64,000 bases of DNA from Diphasiastrum complanatum (lineage: Eukaryota; Streptophyta; Lycopodiopsida; Lycopodiales; Lycopodiaceae), in assembly GCA_029204225.1 (NCBI GenBank), contig CM055093.1:2954887-3018886 (forward strand), in the 5' to 3' direction. Every line of letters begins with the position of its first letter. The stretch's first letter is position 1. A model generated the notes under the pieces. It was not told the DNA's origin. It saw nothing but the letters and a program-made list of their open reading frames with translations, and searched no databases. This document shows positions 54,058 to 64,000 of the stretch, piece after piece. A program made the translations under genes and the position numbers.

Positions 54058-54848
54058 TTATTGGGGACTTTTATTGGCTTCGTGCCAAATCTTAATTAAA
54101 TGATACTGCACCTTCTCCATAAAGTCAAGGCGTGCAGTATTGACATCCAAATTATGCGGTAGGAAACAACGGTGGGCTCCGACAATCCACTTGGAAGTTG
54201 TCCATGAGGTGAAGCGGGATTCCCAAGAGCCTCCCATCATAGCCGCACAGAATACAGTCGAGCAATCAGCAACTGATCTTTGAATTGCTCTGAGGCCATT
54301 GGCTTATTTGGATTGAATGCCAAGGTAGGAAGGCAATCGTCCCATTGGTTGCCACTGACACCAACAGAGCCAGATCTTTGGCAAACATTGCTGATTGTCG
54401 CACCGTTGGATCCGGAGCGTGGACATACTCTCTCTGATATGCTTGTAAGGCCTGGTGGAAGTCCACTGAAATGTTCTAGCTGTAAGGCTGATGGATGATT
54501 GGCCAAGTGGGTGTGCTTGTGATTGGGTGAGGCTTGCGTACCGGATGAGATTCCTATAACTGCAAGTGCGGCCTCAGTGACGCGCACCTTGTGTGTGGCT
54601 CCTTGGAATGTGATATAAAACTTGGATATCTCTTCCTTCCACGTACTGAAGGCAAGAGTGATGAAATCCATATTGATGCGTCCCGAAAAGGCTCTCTCAT
54701 GAATACCCATTGCAATAAGTAGAGGCTCCGCAAGGGTCATCCACTGAGTGACCATGCTTGTGCTAGAAAGAATCATGATGTTCGTTGCGGATGGGACATC
54801 ACGATGGATAGTATAGCGCGGAGACTAAGAAGTATCGGTAGAAGACAT
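54058..54848 (-). pseudogene. aORF of G3, internally deleted
   Basis: Starts MSSTDTS, has a TAG where G2 has CAG, then SPRYTIHRDVPSATNIMILS, MVTQWMTLAEPLLIAMGIHE, FSTWKEEISKFYITFQGATH, KVRVTEAALAVIGISSG. The middle (linkers and coiled coil) is deleted near 54530. The sequence then jumps to the C-terminal block, readable as WDDCLPTLAFNPNKPM, DQLLIARLY and SWESRFTSWTTSKWIVGAHR, ending KANKSP-like EANKSPQ. It is the cleanest view of the N-terminal block. Confidence 0.8.
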
Positions 54849-55664
54849 GATGATCAGAAAGGAATTATGAACGCATAAATGTGTATTAGAAGGCAATGCA
54901 GGAAATTTGGAAGGCTTTGGTCGCAAGAAAAATTTGCAAAAGTTTCGCTAGCACAAGTGAGGAATGAATCGAATTCAGCCAACTTATAGGTGAATTTGGT
55001 GGGTCCATTACAGTGAATATTAGTTGGGCTGATCAATTCTGAACAAAAATTTGCAGGCATGTACAGTACTGTAAAAATAGGCTATAAAAATCTCGGCAAA
55101 GATTTCTAGGGATCTGAACCTATCAGACGAACGTTTTCCAGGGCTGGCGAAGGATGAACCTTCGCCCAGGAGGGTCCTTCGTCCAGGTACTGTCATAAAT
55201 GCATTTTTTCACAATCTGAACCTATGGACAACCTAATTTGGACATTTTAAGATCATCTAGCAGGTCAACGAAGGTTCATAATGAGGTTATGATGCTCGGC
55301 GAAGGTTCCCAAAATGGCATATCACTGAACATTCGCCTGACTCAAAAATTGAATTTTCTCTTGTCAAAAACCTTCGCCCACCTCAATTTAGATACATCAA
55401 GGTGGACGTACAGTCTAAGAGCTCAGCGAAGGTTTTTGATACTGTATTGGCCAAATCTGCCCAAAATAGTGGTTTTCTAAGGCATTTTCCATAAAAATAC
55501 TATGCTTCCTTTTCCTTATGCTGATGACTTCTTGACTTTTGCTCATCAGTCTTCCCTTATTATTATTATTTTTTTAACTGTCGTTTTCCAAAAAAAGTCA
55601 GCAAATTAATTACTGAAAACACAAAATTGAAAACAAATAAAATGAAAAAGTTTATTAAGATCAG
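54849..55664 (-). other. Spacer between pol and aORF of G3, with CCTTCGCC motifs
   Basis: Inverted counterpart of 1464-2267. AACCTTCGCC words and their complements lie near 55090, 55125, 55150, 55165, 55262, 55300, 55370 and 55425. The conserved block before the aORF (minus: AACTTATAGG ... GCGAAACTTT, about 54935-55010) follows. Confidence 0.7.
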
Positions 55665-57082
55665 GCTTGCTGAACTGGCGGAGTAGGATGCCAAAACCTG
55701 CGTATTCAGCTGCCATTTACCGGAGTATCAAATCGTTTTCCATCCAAGTGCTCAAGAATTACTGCGCCATAGTTCAGGAGTTCCTTTACTTTATACGGGC
55801 CTTCACCAGTAAACTTCAACTTACCCTTGATCAGCTTCGTTTTCTACATCAAAGCAAGATCTCCTGCTTCCAGATCTTTCTTGTGCAATCGACGATCGTG
55901 CCATGCAATCCATGACGATACAATTGTCCTGCAATTAATTGATAAGGTTGAGCCTTATGAATTAATTGTCTTTTCTGTACTTTTGTCAAAGAGTCATTCG
56001 GTTGTCCTAGCATCAGGTACTCAACAATATCTGTCGCCCACTCAGGTACTGCTTCAACATAGAACAACGCATCATCTGGCAGTTCATCATCCACTTCAGT
56101 ATTAACTGGTGCAAATTCAATTCGCGAAACGTGATCGGCTAGATAATGTTGCTTTCCCTTTCTGACCACAATTCAAAAGTCAAATTCAGTCAATAATAAT
56201 AACCATCTTGCAATACGTCCAGTATTACACATCTTATTTACCAAGTAAAATAACGGTTGATGATCCGTATAAAATGCAAAATGCGTTTCCATAAGGTAGT
56301 GACGAAATTTCCGAACAGAAAAAATCATGGCTAGCGCTTCACGTTCTGGTGTTGAATAATTCTTCTCTAGATCTGTAAGCTGCCTGCTTGCAAATCGTAT
56401 AGGATAATCCGTCTTATAGTCACCTGGCTACATCAAAACTGATCCAATGGTGTATTTTGAGGCATCTATATGAACATGAAACTCTAATGTCCAATCTGGA
56501 GAACGCAGTATTGATGCTGAAGATAATGTTTTTTTTTAACTTTTTAATGGCTTCTAACGCCTCAACTGTCCAAATAGGAACAATAGTTAATTTGTATATA
56601 GGTCATGCTAAATCCGCAAAGAAAATAATAAAAATTCGATAGTAGTTCGCATGACCCATAAACACATAAACTCCTCGAATTGTTGTTGGCGGTGGCAATT
56701 CCACAATAACTTTGATCTTAGAATAATCAGTGGCAATACCATGTCTTGATATCACATGTCCAAGCACCACTCCGTGAGAAACCCATATCTGACATTTTTC
56801 TGGATTTAGAGAAATCTGATATTTGCGGCATCTTTCAAAGACTTTCTCCAATCGATCCAGGTGGTCTGTATCTGTACTATGAACTCTCAAGTCGTCCAAG
56901 TAAATTTCAAGAAATTTTTGCAGATAATCTTTAAAGGCAAATTGCATTACTCTTTGGAATGAACTTGGTGCATTACAGAGTCCAAACGACATTACTTTGT
57001 AAGCATAGGTGCCCCATTCTGTTGCAAAAGTAGTTTTGTGGCGATCGGCAGGTGCAATCTTAACCTGGTTATAACCATGCAA
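55665..57082 (-). pseudogene. gypsy RT, RNase H and integrase ends, element G3
   Basis: Minus strand: RT palm GYNQVKIAPADRHKTTFATE, MSFGLCNAPSSFQRVM, IYLDDLRVHS (catalytic LDD), FMGHANYYRIFI. RNase H is partly readable near 56500-56200. The connection GKQHYLADHVSRIEF follows, then QLIAGQLYRHG jumps directly to DCTRKIW-frame sequence equal to the integrase tail (KLIKGKLKF, GEGPYKVKEL, RFDTP). The whole integrase core is deleted. It is truncated at 57082 before the RT fingers. Confidence 0.9.
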
Positions 57083-57232
57083 GTCATTTTTGAAATTTAT
57101 ACAAGTGAGCGTTAAAGGTAAACTCTTTAGTACACTTGTTAGTATTAAGTATTTTCTAAGCTCCTAAGTATAGTATATATATAGATATAACATACACTTA
57201 ATATATTGATATAACATATTTATATAGATATA

Positions 57233-57233
<1 letters not shown>

Positions 57234-57319
<86 letters not shown>
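57234..57319. repeat. (CA)n microsatellite
   Basis: About 86 nt of pure CA followed by four ACAAC-like units. The open frame of repeated Cys-Val on the minus strand is an artefact. The upstream part (57083-57233) is AT-rich without a feature. Confidence 0.97.
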
Positions 57320-57320
<1 letters not shown>

Positions 57321-57344
57321 CACAACACAACACAATTCACAAGA

Positions 57345-60300
57345 ATGGCTTCAATAAGCAGCATACAATCAAAGATCTATACAATTATCAACTCAACAGA
57401 ATCTAACTTCATAACATGGAAGGTTAAGACCTCGTTGATACTAATGGGAGAAGGATTATTTTCCTGGGTAGATGGCACTGAGGAGATGCCTAGAACTACA
57501 AGCAAGGAGCTACGCAAATGGAGGGAGAAGAATGACAAGGCAATAGTCGTTTTATCATCATCCATCGAGGATAGCCTGACTCTTGACCTGGCTACACTCT
57601 CTAAAGCAAAAGAGATGTGGGATACTTTACTCACAAGATTTCATACGAAATCATGCAGTTAGATCATGTTCCTTGAAGATCAGTTGACAAACTTGTAGTG
57701 AGATGGTAAATACCTCACTTCCTTTATTAGGAAGATGAAGGATCTATTCCTTTCACTAGACAATTCTGAAGCAAAAAATGCAGTATCAACAGAAAAGCAG
57801 CTTACTTATCTGTTGAGAGCTTTACCAAGATCCTTCCAGACAACCAAAACGTTGCTACCAAAGGATCCTACTATGACACTCAAAAAGTCAGTTGTCGAGA
57901 TTTGAGAAGAAGTCGAAGCTCGAGAGCATCTTGATCAGAAGGATGCTTCTGACCAAGCTCTCTACAACAACAAAGAAAAGACAAAGAAACAATTCAAGCC
58001 TAAGAGGGAGTCAGATCGAAGTCGAGATCGAGATCAGCAAGCAGAAGGAGCCAGCACAGGAGGAACAAGGGAACGGCACTACCCAACACATGACCTCTCG
58101 CAAGGAATGGTTTATCGAGTATACAACTTACAGCAATACCTCAGGGATTCAAACACCATATGCATGGAAGGAAAAGGCCCCAGTCAAGATCACGTTCAAC
58201 AATGATCTTTTTATTTGTGTTCCCAATGTTCTTCACATACCTCAGCTATCAAGACTACTCTGACTACGTGCACTAGAGTCAAAAATCTATATGTACTCTC
58301 TAATCCATTTGCATTAGCTACTATCTCTCATGAAAATGTAAATTATAATGCTATTTTGTGGCATACTTGATTTGGATACGTTACAAGGTCACTTTCTTAT
58401 ATGCATTGTAATAATCTAGTTGATGAATTGTATTTTTCTTCTTCATTAGATAGAAAATCTTTCTTCTGTGAATCCTGCATCTATGGCAGACACACTAGAA
58501 GCAAGTTTCCCAAATCACATTTTGTCAAAACAAAGCATGTATTAGACCTTGTACATAGCGATCTTTATGGTCCAATGCCAACTTCATCCTTAGGAGATGC
58601 ACTTTATTTTATCACTTTCATAGATGATTATTCTAGAATCTCGTCTACAGTCATGTTCATTAAGCACAAATCAGAAGCCCTTGAATGCTTCAAAAGGTTC
58701 AAGGCCATGGCTGAGACACAAATGTCTACAAAAGTGAAAGCTCTCCGAACTGATGGTGGCGGCGAATACCTCTCCAACGAGATGTCCGATTACCTCGCTG
58801 GACATGGCATTCGAAGACAGTTCACAAATTTTTATTCTCCTTAACAAAATGGAATTGCAGAAAGGAAGAACCAGACACTTCTCAACTCAGTCATATCCAT
58901 GCTACACCAATTACATCTACCTGCAAAATTTTGGGTAGAAGCTACTGCTACAGTCTGTTATGTACAAAATGGATCCAGCACTAAAGCCGTCAACAGTAAA
59001 ACTCCTTATGAAGTATGGCATGGGCACAAGCCTAGTGTTAACCATTTAAAAATCTTTGGTTGTGTATGTTTTGTTCACATTCCTAAACAGCTTAGGAAGA
59101 AGCTGGGATCATAGGACAAATAAATGTATTTTCATTGGCTATCCTGATGAGCATAAAGCTTACAAAGTTTATGATCCATCCACCCACGTAGCATTTGTCT
59201 CTAGGGATGTAATCTTCCAAGAACATACATACTATGATTTTAAACAACCATCGATAAATGATGCTGTGTCATTTCATCCTATTTTACGTAGCATGGAATC
59301 TTCCAACGATAATGCTTCTTCTACAGAACTTGCAGCTACAGCTATAGAAGTCGAGCAGCCGACGGTACTTGTTACCAGACCAGACCAAGCTAGCTCGAGC
59401 AGATATGGAGAAATTCAAGAAGAAGCACCATCACATCTTGGTCAATCGAATGTTCGAAGATCCTCACAGACTCGAACAGTCCCTGAGAGGTATACATCTC
59501 AATCATTTTGGTCTTCATCAGAAGAACCAGAGACTTTAGCCAAAGCAATTAACTCCAACGATGTTGTGAAGTGGCAAGAAGCTGTGGAAAGCGAGTACAA
59601 CTCACTTTTGACGAACCAGACCTGGACACTAGTTAACTTTCCTACTCACAAGAGAGTTATCGACAACAAGTGGATATTCAAGAAGAAGATCAACTCTGAT
59701 GGTTCCTGCAAAGTGGAGAACACGGCTCATAGCTAAAGGATTCACTCAAGTCCAAGGAGTGGAATATCAAGAGATTTTCAGTCATGTTGTCAAAATGCAG
59801 TCAATCAGGACTCTGATTGCATTAGCAGCCGCGAAAGACTGCACTAGATGGATGTCAAGGCATCGTTTCTCAATGGCAATGTCGAAGAGGAGCTGTATAC
59901 CTTCCAACCAAAAGGATTTGAAGTCAAAGGCCAAGAGCACAAAGTGTGCAAGCTGCACAAAGCAATCCATGGTGGCCGAAAGAACATGGTTCAATAGAAT
60001 CAACTCTTATCTCATTCAATTGGGTTTTACAATCAATTCAGCTGAGTGTAATGTTTATTCCAGGCATATAGGCACCAATTCAGTTCACATAGCTCTTTAC
60101 ATAGATGATGCATTTATTTTGTCTAATGACACTTTCAAACTGCACACTACTAAGAGTGATCTGTCAAAGGAATTTGACATAACTAATCTAGGCGCTGTCC
60201 ATTCTTTGCTAGGAATTCACATTACTAGAAATAGACTTCAGAAGAAGATCTATCTTAGTCAGCAGACATATCTAAAAGGCATTTTAGAAAAATTTCATAT

Positions 60301-60350
60301 GTCTGATTGCAAACCAATTGATAACCAATGGATCCAAGTATTGTATTGAC
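57345..60350 (+). pseudogene. Ty1/copia element F: gag to RT, decayed
   Basis: Starts MASISSIQSKIYTIINSTES; gag continues (LLRALPRSFQTTKTLLPKD) past stops near 57660 and 57905. The protease is reduced to GNGTTQHMTSRKEW (D-S-G lost) and VPNVLHIPQLS. The integrase has CESCIYGRHTRSKF, LVHSDLYGPMP, LRTDGGGEYLS and, after a TAA, NGIAERKNQT: all three catalytic residues remain. RT: KWQEAVESEYNSLLTNQTW, WIFKKKINSDGS, ALYIDDAFILSND (YIDD), HSLLGIHITRNR. It breaks off near 60490. No LTR or RNase H remains. Confidence 0.92.
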
Positions 60351-60492
60351 TAAACCTTCTTGTGTTGAGACCTATAGTGAAGTACTCGACTTAGCGAAGT
60401 ACCCTTAATCGGATCTTTGATGTATGCAATGTTGTGTACTAGACCAAATTTAGCATACATTGTTAGCACGTTAAGTCAATTCATGTCTAATC

Positions 60493-61973
60493 CTAGGATC
60501 TCTCATTGAAAAGCATTAAAGTGATGTAGCCCACTATCAATCCACCAAGGATCAATATCTCTATGATTAGCCAACAAGCATGATGACATAACAAAAGTAT
60601 CATTTGAATTTGGTTCATCAACACATCCTCATACAAAGTTAGATTGATTTTCTTCTCACCTTTATCTCTTTTCTTCTTGAAGCAATCATTAGCAAAATGT
60701 CCATTAACTCCACAATATAAACTTTTCATCTTTGATCTATCTTTCTTCTTTTCAACAAAAGTAGAAGCCTCAACTTGATCTTGCCCTTTAGACCATTGCC
60801 CTTCAACTTGTCTTTTGAGAGCATAGCTTCCTCCTCTCCAACGAGATGTAGAAGATGACCCTCCTCTTGCTTGGAGTTTAAACTCTTCAATCACCAAGAC
60901 CTCTTGCAAGTCCTCCATACTTGGCAATGTCTTTTGAATAGCAAAACTTTTTACCAAGTTAGCATGTTCAACCAATAAACCATTAAAAAGAACTACTTGC
61001 ACAAGCTCAACATCCTTAATGCTCTCTCCGATTCATGCTAATTCATCATTCAAAGCTTTAACTTTCAAAACAAAAGCATGAGCACTTTCATCCTTCTTTT
61101 GAATACTTTGAAAGATTTGCCTCCTTGGGGTTAGAACCCTAGATGTAGACTTGGATTCATAAACCATTTTCAAGATATCCCAAGCCTCCCTATATGTAGT
61201 GCACTTACCAACTTCCTTGAGAAGTTCATTAGTCACATTCATCTTGATCACATGAAGAGCTTTCTTTGCTCTCCTATCATACCTCAATTGCTTTTGACGT
61301 GCCAAAGGTCTCTCTTCCACACCTACAGGCTAAAAGCATGGTTCGATGGTACAACATGGACTTTCAAGGACACTAGCTTTTTTGGGTAGAAAGCACTTTT
61401 GTATTATTATACAATATTTTTAACTAATACTTTTGACTTGCAATAATGTTTTACCCGTACTTCAAAAGTATGTCATGTAACATATCATTGGCAAGCACTT
61501 TCTAATGCACCAAACTTCGCTGAAATTGGACTTACCATTAAAAATTTATGTCATTTTTAATGTAGACTCAAAAAATTATGATTAATAAAATCCCCATACT
61601 TTTGACTTGCCATAACTTTTTAACCGTAGCTCAAAAGTATGTCATCTAAGATATCGTTGGAAAGCGCTTGTCAAGCACTTTCTAACGCACCAAATTTCGC
61701 TAAAGTTGGACTTACCACTAAAAAGTTATGTCATTTTTAATGTGGACTCAAAACAATTATGAGTAATAAAATCCCAAAAAAGTGAAATGTACTACCAAAA
61801 GGTACAATGAAAAATGGGTTTTTTTTTGGTACCACCAAACCATGCTTTTAGCCTACAACAATATCCATCAACTTATTCATCTCTAGCAAGGACTCCATCC
61901 TCACCTTCCAAGAATAGTTGCTTGAGGTAAGCCTATCATTGCTCTCCAACATGAAGCCACTTGAGGTTGCCAT
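60493..61973 (-). pseudogene. copia gag and protease start, element C2 (relative of copia B), split by a MITE
   Basis: ATG at 61971-61973: MATSSGFMLESNDRLTSSNY, SWKVRMESLLEMNKLMDIVV. After the insertion at 61328-61853 it continues EERPLARQKQLRYDRRAKKA, MNVTNELLKEVGKCTTYREA, HAFVLKVKALNDELA, a break near 61030, then LQEVLVIEEFKLQARGGSSS and a knuckle with Leu-Tyr-Cys (SLYCGVNGHFANDC; first Cys lost). It reaches DILGGLIVG, the frame-shifted start of the protease, and ends at 60493 against copia F. Close relative of 39513-40715. Confidence 0.9.
61328..61853. mobile_element. MITE-like element with ~25-bp terminal inverted repeats
   Basis: Ends GGCTAAAAGCATGGTT and AACCATGCTTTTAGCC are inverted copies, extending with two mismatches to GGTAC. 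The 4-bp TACA flanks both sides (61324-61327, 61854-61857), and the intact host sequence in copia B (about 40589) has it once. The body is two tandem ~180-bp units (CTTTTGACTTGC, AAAAGTATGTCAT, ACTTACCA, TTATGTCATTTTTAATGT). It has no coding capacity. A 2-bp AC duplication with one more TIR base is an alternative reading. The superfamily is not clear. Confidence 0.85.
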
Positions 61974-62640
61974 GTTGCAATGATTGATCTTCTTATTTGA
62001 ACCTATTCCAATGCACCTAGCACTCTCTTGAAAATCATCAAATAATGACAAGAAGAAATCATAAAGATTTGGAAACAATCTAGTCTCTCTTTTTCTCTCT
62101 TCTAGCAAATCTAGCACATAGAATTGATGATATCTTGATCACACTTGAACAACCTACAATATAATAAACTTTTTGAACTCAAATACACTTGAACCACACT
62201 CTTGAAATGATCAAAACCTTTAAAATAAGAGATTCTAACAAAATTTGAGTTTTTACGAAATATTGAATAAATCAAAATTTATATGCAAAAGCTAGAATCT
62301 TGATACATCTTCCAATAGAATGCAACATCCACCATCATGTGCAACTTTTGTTTCCACATTCTAGCGAGTAGATTAAAAAATTGGCTTAATCCAAGTGATT
62401 TGACCTAAAATGAATCTAGGATCACAAAGATCCACTTTCTGCACTAAAAAATGCTTGACTTGAGATAGAAACTACTCCAACTCCCCATAGAATTGATGGC
62501 GCCCGCAAATACACATCTAGATTTGATCTTGGCGATACACATTTAGAATCATCTACAAGCTAGAAATCATGCATCTACCATGCTAGAACTTGGAAATACA
62601 TGTAGATCTGATCACAATCACTGGGATCTGATATAGTACT
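61974..62640 (-). other. 5' leader of copia C2
   Basis: About 600-670 bp between gag and the presumed LTR, like copia B. A degraded primer-site-like GATCTGATA lies near 62625. No gene. Confidence 0.5.
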
Positions 62641-63110
62641 ATCCATGTTCATACAACAACAACAACAACATAACAATATTCACATGTGTGGATTCAAGTA
62701 CAACAAGAAGATTCACATTCTACACATTAGAACTCAAGATATAATGAGAAATATGAAAGAGATGGGCATAGAATCAAAAGAGTAAAGTTCTTCATACAAA
62801 ATGAGAACATTAAGATCAGTTCTCCACGTTGGTACAACTATTTATAGAAGACATAATGTCACTTCGCCACCTGTCCTAAACTTGCCCTAAAATAGCAACT
62901 TGTAAGTACTTCACCAATAATCTAGTTTTAAGTGACTAGATGCAATTTATCTATATCAACCAATGAAAGTAGGTCTAAATCTGACCTTATCAACTTCACT
63001 ACTTGCCAAAAATAGTAAAAACACTATTTAAGGGCCTTATTGACATAAAAAAAATCTATCTGTAAGTTGAAATTTCATGTTGGCCTCAAAATTGCCAATT
63101 TAATTTTTTA
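62641..63110 (-). repeat. Degraded 5' LTR of copia C2
   Basis: The minus strand begins TGTAAAAAATTAAATTGGC (compare TGTGAAAAATTGTC in copia B) and includes a block CTATTTATAG plus CGCCACCTGTCCTAA matching the copia B LTR around its TATA region. Bounds are approximate. A CAACAACAACAACAACA run is at 62651-62667. Confidence 0.6.
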
Positions 63111-63348
63111 CACCTTAGACTACTTAAAGACACACCCATAGAAATAAAGGTAGTACCTTAGGATTGTAAGGTATGTCCTTGAACTTTAAAAGAAGCAACC
63201 TTAATGGGTAATAGGGATGGCCCTGTAATTTACAGAAGGCTCTAATACTTAGCCATTAAACGCCATCATGAAAACCATTGGGAAGGAGATGGAAATCGCG
63301 TACATAGATGGAAGCTTGAGCTAGGGACTAGAGATCTGGATTTAGAGA
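63111..63348. other. No recognised feature
   Basis: AT-rich DNA beyond the C2 LTR with no frame or repeat that I can match. Confidence 0.4.
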
Positions 63349-63583
63349 TATGAAAAATTGTCAACTTATACTTGACTAGTTTTGGCTATTTTAGGCATTT
63401 TAGAGGCCAAACTTGTATGTACACTTCAGGTGGTTTTATCACTTGTGAAAATAGTGAACATGATCATTTTCAAGTTGGGTCCAAGATCACTTAGTCATGT
63501 AAAAGTTCATTTTTAGCTTTAATGGGCAATTTTGGCCAACATGACTAGTTTAGGTCATGTTTGACTAGAGGCCAATGATGTTA
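63349..63583 (+). repeat. LTR fragment related to copia B/C2, plus orientation
   Basis: Begins TGAAAAATTGTCAACTTATA, close to the copia B LTR start, followed by a GAGGCCAAACTTGTATGTACAC block comparable to the copia B LTR. It ends where the dispersed repeat starts. Confidence 0.5.
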
Positions 63584-63905
63584 TCATGAGAACGTTTGAT
63601 CATTAGAAAGCTTGAAGAGTGAATGCATAAGACATATCTTGATGGTGCAAATGTTGTAGCAACGAGCAACATTTTTCTCTCTCTATAACCTCTTGTGCGT
63701 CAATGAAGACGACCCCATCTCGTTGTCTTTACCGTTGAGGCTCATGTGCTGTGTGTTTGATTCAAGACATGTGTTGTCAATGTTAAGGAAGTTGCCAAGC
63801 GTTTAGTAACCCACCCACAAAAACTAAGAGTTGCCTCACATGTCAGTCGCCTCACAAGTCAACTGGAATAGATTTTTAATCTTCTGTTTTCTCTCTCTTT
63901 CTTTG
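63584..63905 (+). repeat. Dispersed ~320-bp repeat, copy 2
   Basis: Matches 45006-45324 from GAGAACGTTTGATCATTAG to TCTGTTTTCTCTCTCTTTC with scattered differences and small indels. After it the two loci diverge. The last ~95 bp of the window show nothing further. Confidence 0.8.
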
Positions 63906-64000
63906 CAAGGTATAAAATGTCAGTATTCAAAAAAGTCCGAAACTCAATAATGAAGCCTGTCATTTTTGAGGGCAAGGGAGTAGGGAGCGGATCAATCATC

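Noticed and set aside
57164-57364. Open frame of Cys-Val repeats
   Set aside because: It is the translation of the (CA)n microsatellite.

Overview
The window looks like nuclear DNA from a land plant with a large, repeat-rich genome. Both plant-type Ty1/copia and Ty3/gypsy elements are present. The primer-binding sites match plant initiator tRNA-Met (copia) and tRNA-Asp (gypsy). The few non-transposon genes have short GT-AG introns, and there is a plant-style histone-H3 fold. I cannot name the species. At least 80% of the window is retrotransposon, mostly broken and nested. I see no bacterial operon, CRISPR array, rRNA or tRNA gene.

Layout. 1-2455 and 16286-17824 are the two halves of one gypsy element (G2: integrase, spacer, extra ORF, LTR). 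Between them lie fragments of copia A (2799-3520) and copia C (3530-16257, minus). A 10.45-kb gypsy element, G1 (4630-15080), is inserted in copia C's gag with a TACTC target duplication. 17860-21250 holds scraps of further copia elements. 21256-25685 is a minus-strand derivative (G5) that carries only the extra ORF between two unlike LTRs. 27261-33470 is the only segment without retroelement hallmarks. It holds three unrecognised, partly spliced genes and a CENH3-like histone-fold gene with two in-frame stops; a promoter-like region rich in CACGTG palindromes lies between the histone gene and one of the unknowns. 34389-43395 is copia A on the minus strand, split by a very young copia element B (36116-41977: identical-looking 653-bp LTRs, CCTAC duplication). 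43850-48500 holds a fold-back repeat, a dispersed repeat, a degraded gypsy (G6) and a CT/GA microsatellite pair. 48592-53111 is the 5' half of a gypsy element (G4, plus). 53248-57082 is the 3' half of another (G3, minus). 57345-60350 is copia F. 60493-63110 is a copia B relative (C2) carrying a 526-bp MITE-like insertion.

How the parts fit. The gypsy elements belong together, probably in the non-chromodomain Tat/Athila-like group. Their order is LTR, long leader, gag with four Cys-rich knuckles, protease, RT/RNase H, integrase, about 0.8-1.1 kb of spacer, a long additional ORF (aORF), polypurine tract, LTR. The aORF product is not recognised, yet it recurs in four elements with a conserved C-terminal block. 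A TATA-like box precedes it in three lineages. The leaders and the pol-aORF spacers carry many copies, in both orientations, of a short motif with a TCGC core whose flanks differ by lineage. This leader/spacer/aORF module and the CENH3-like locus are the parts most worth following up.
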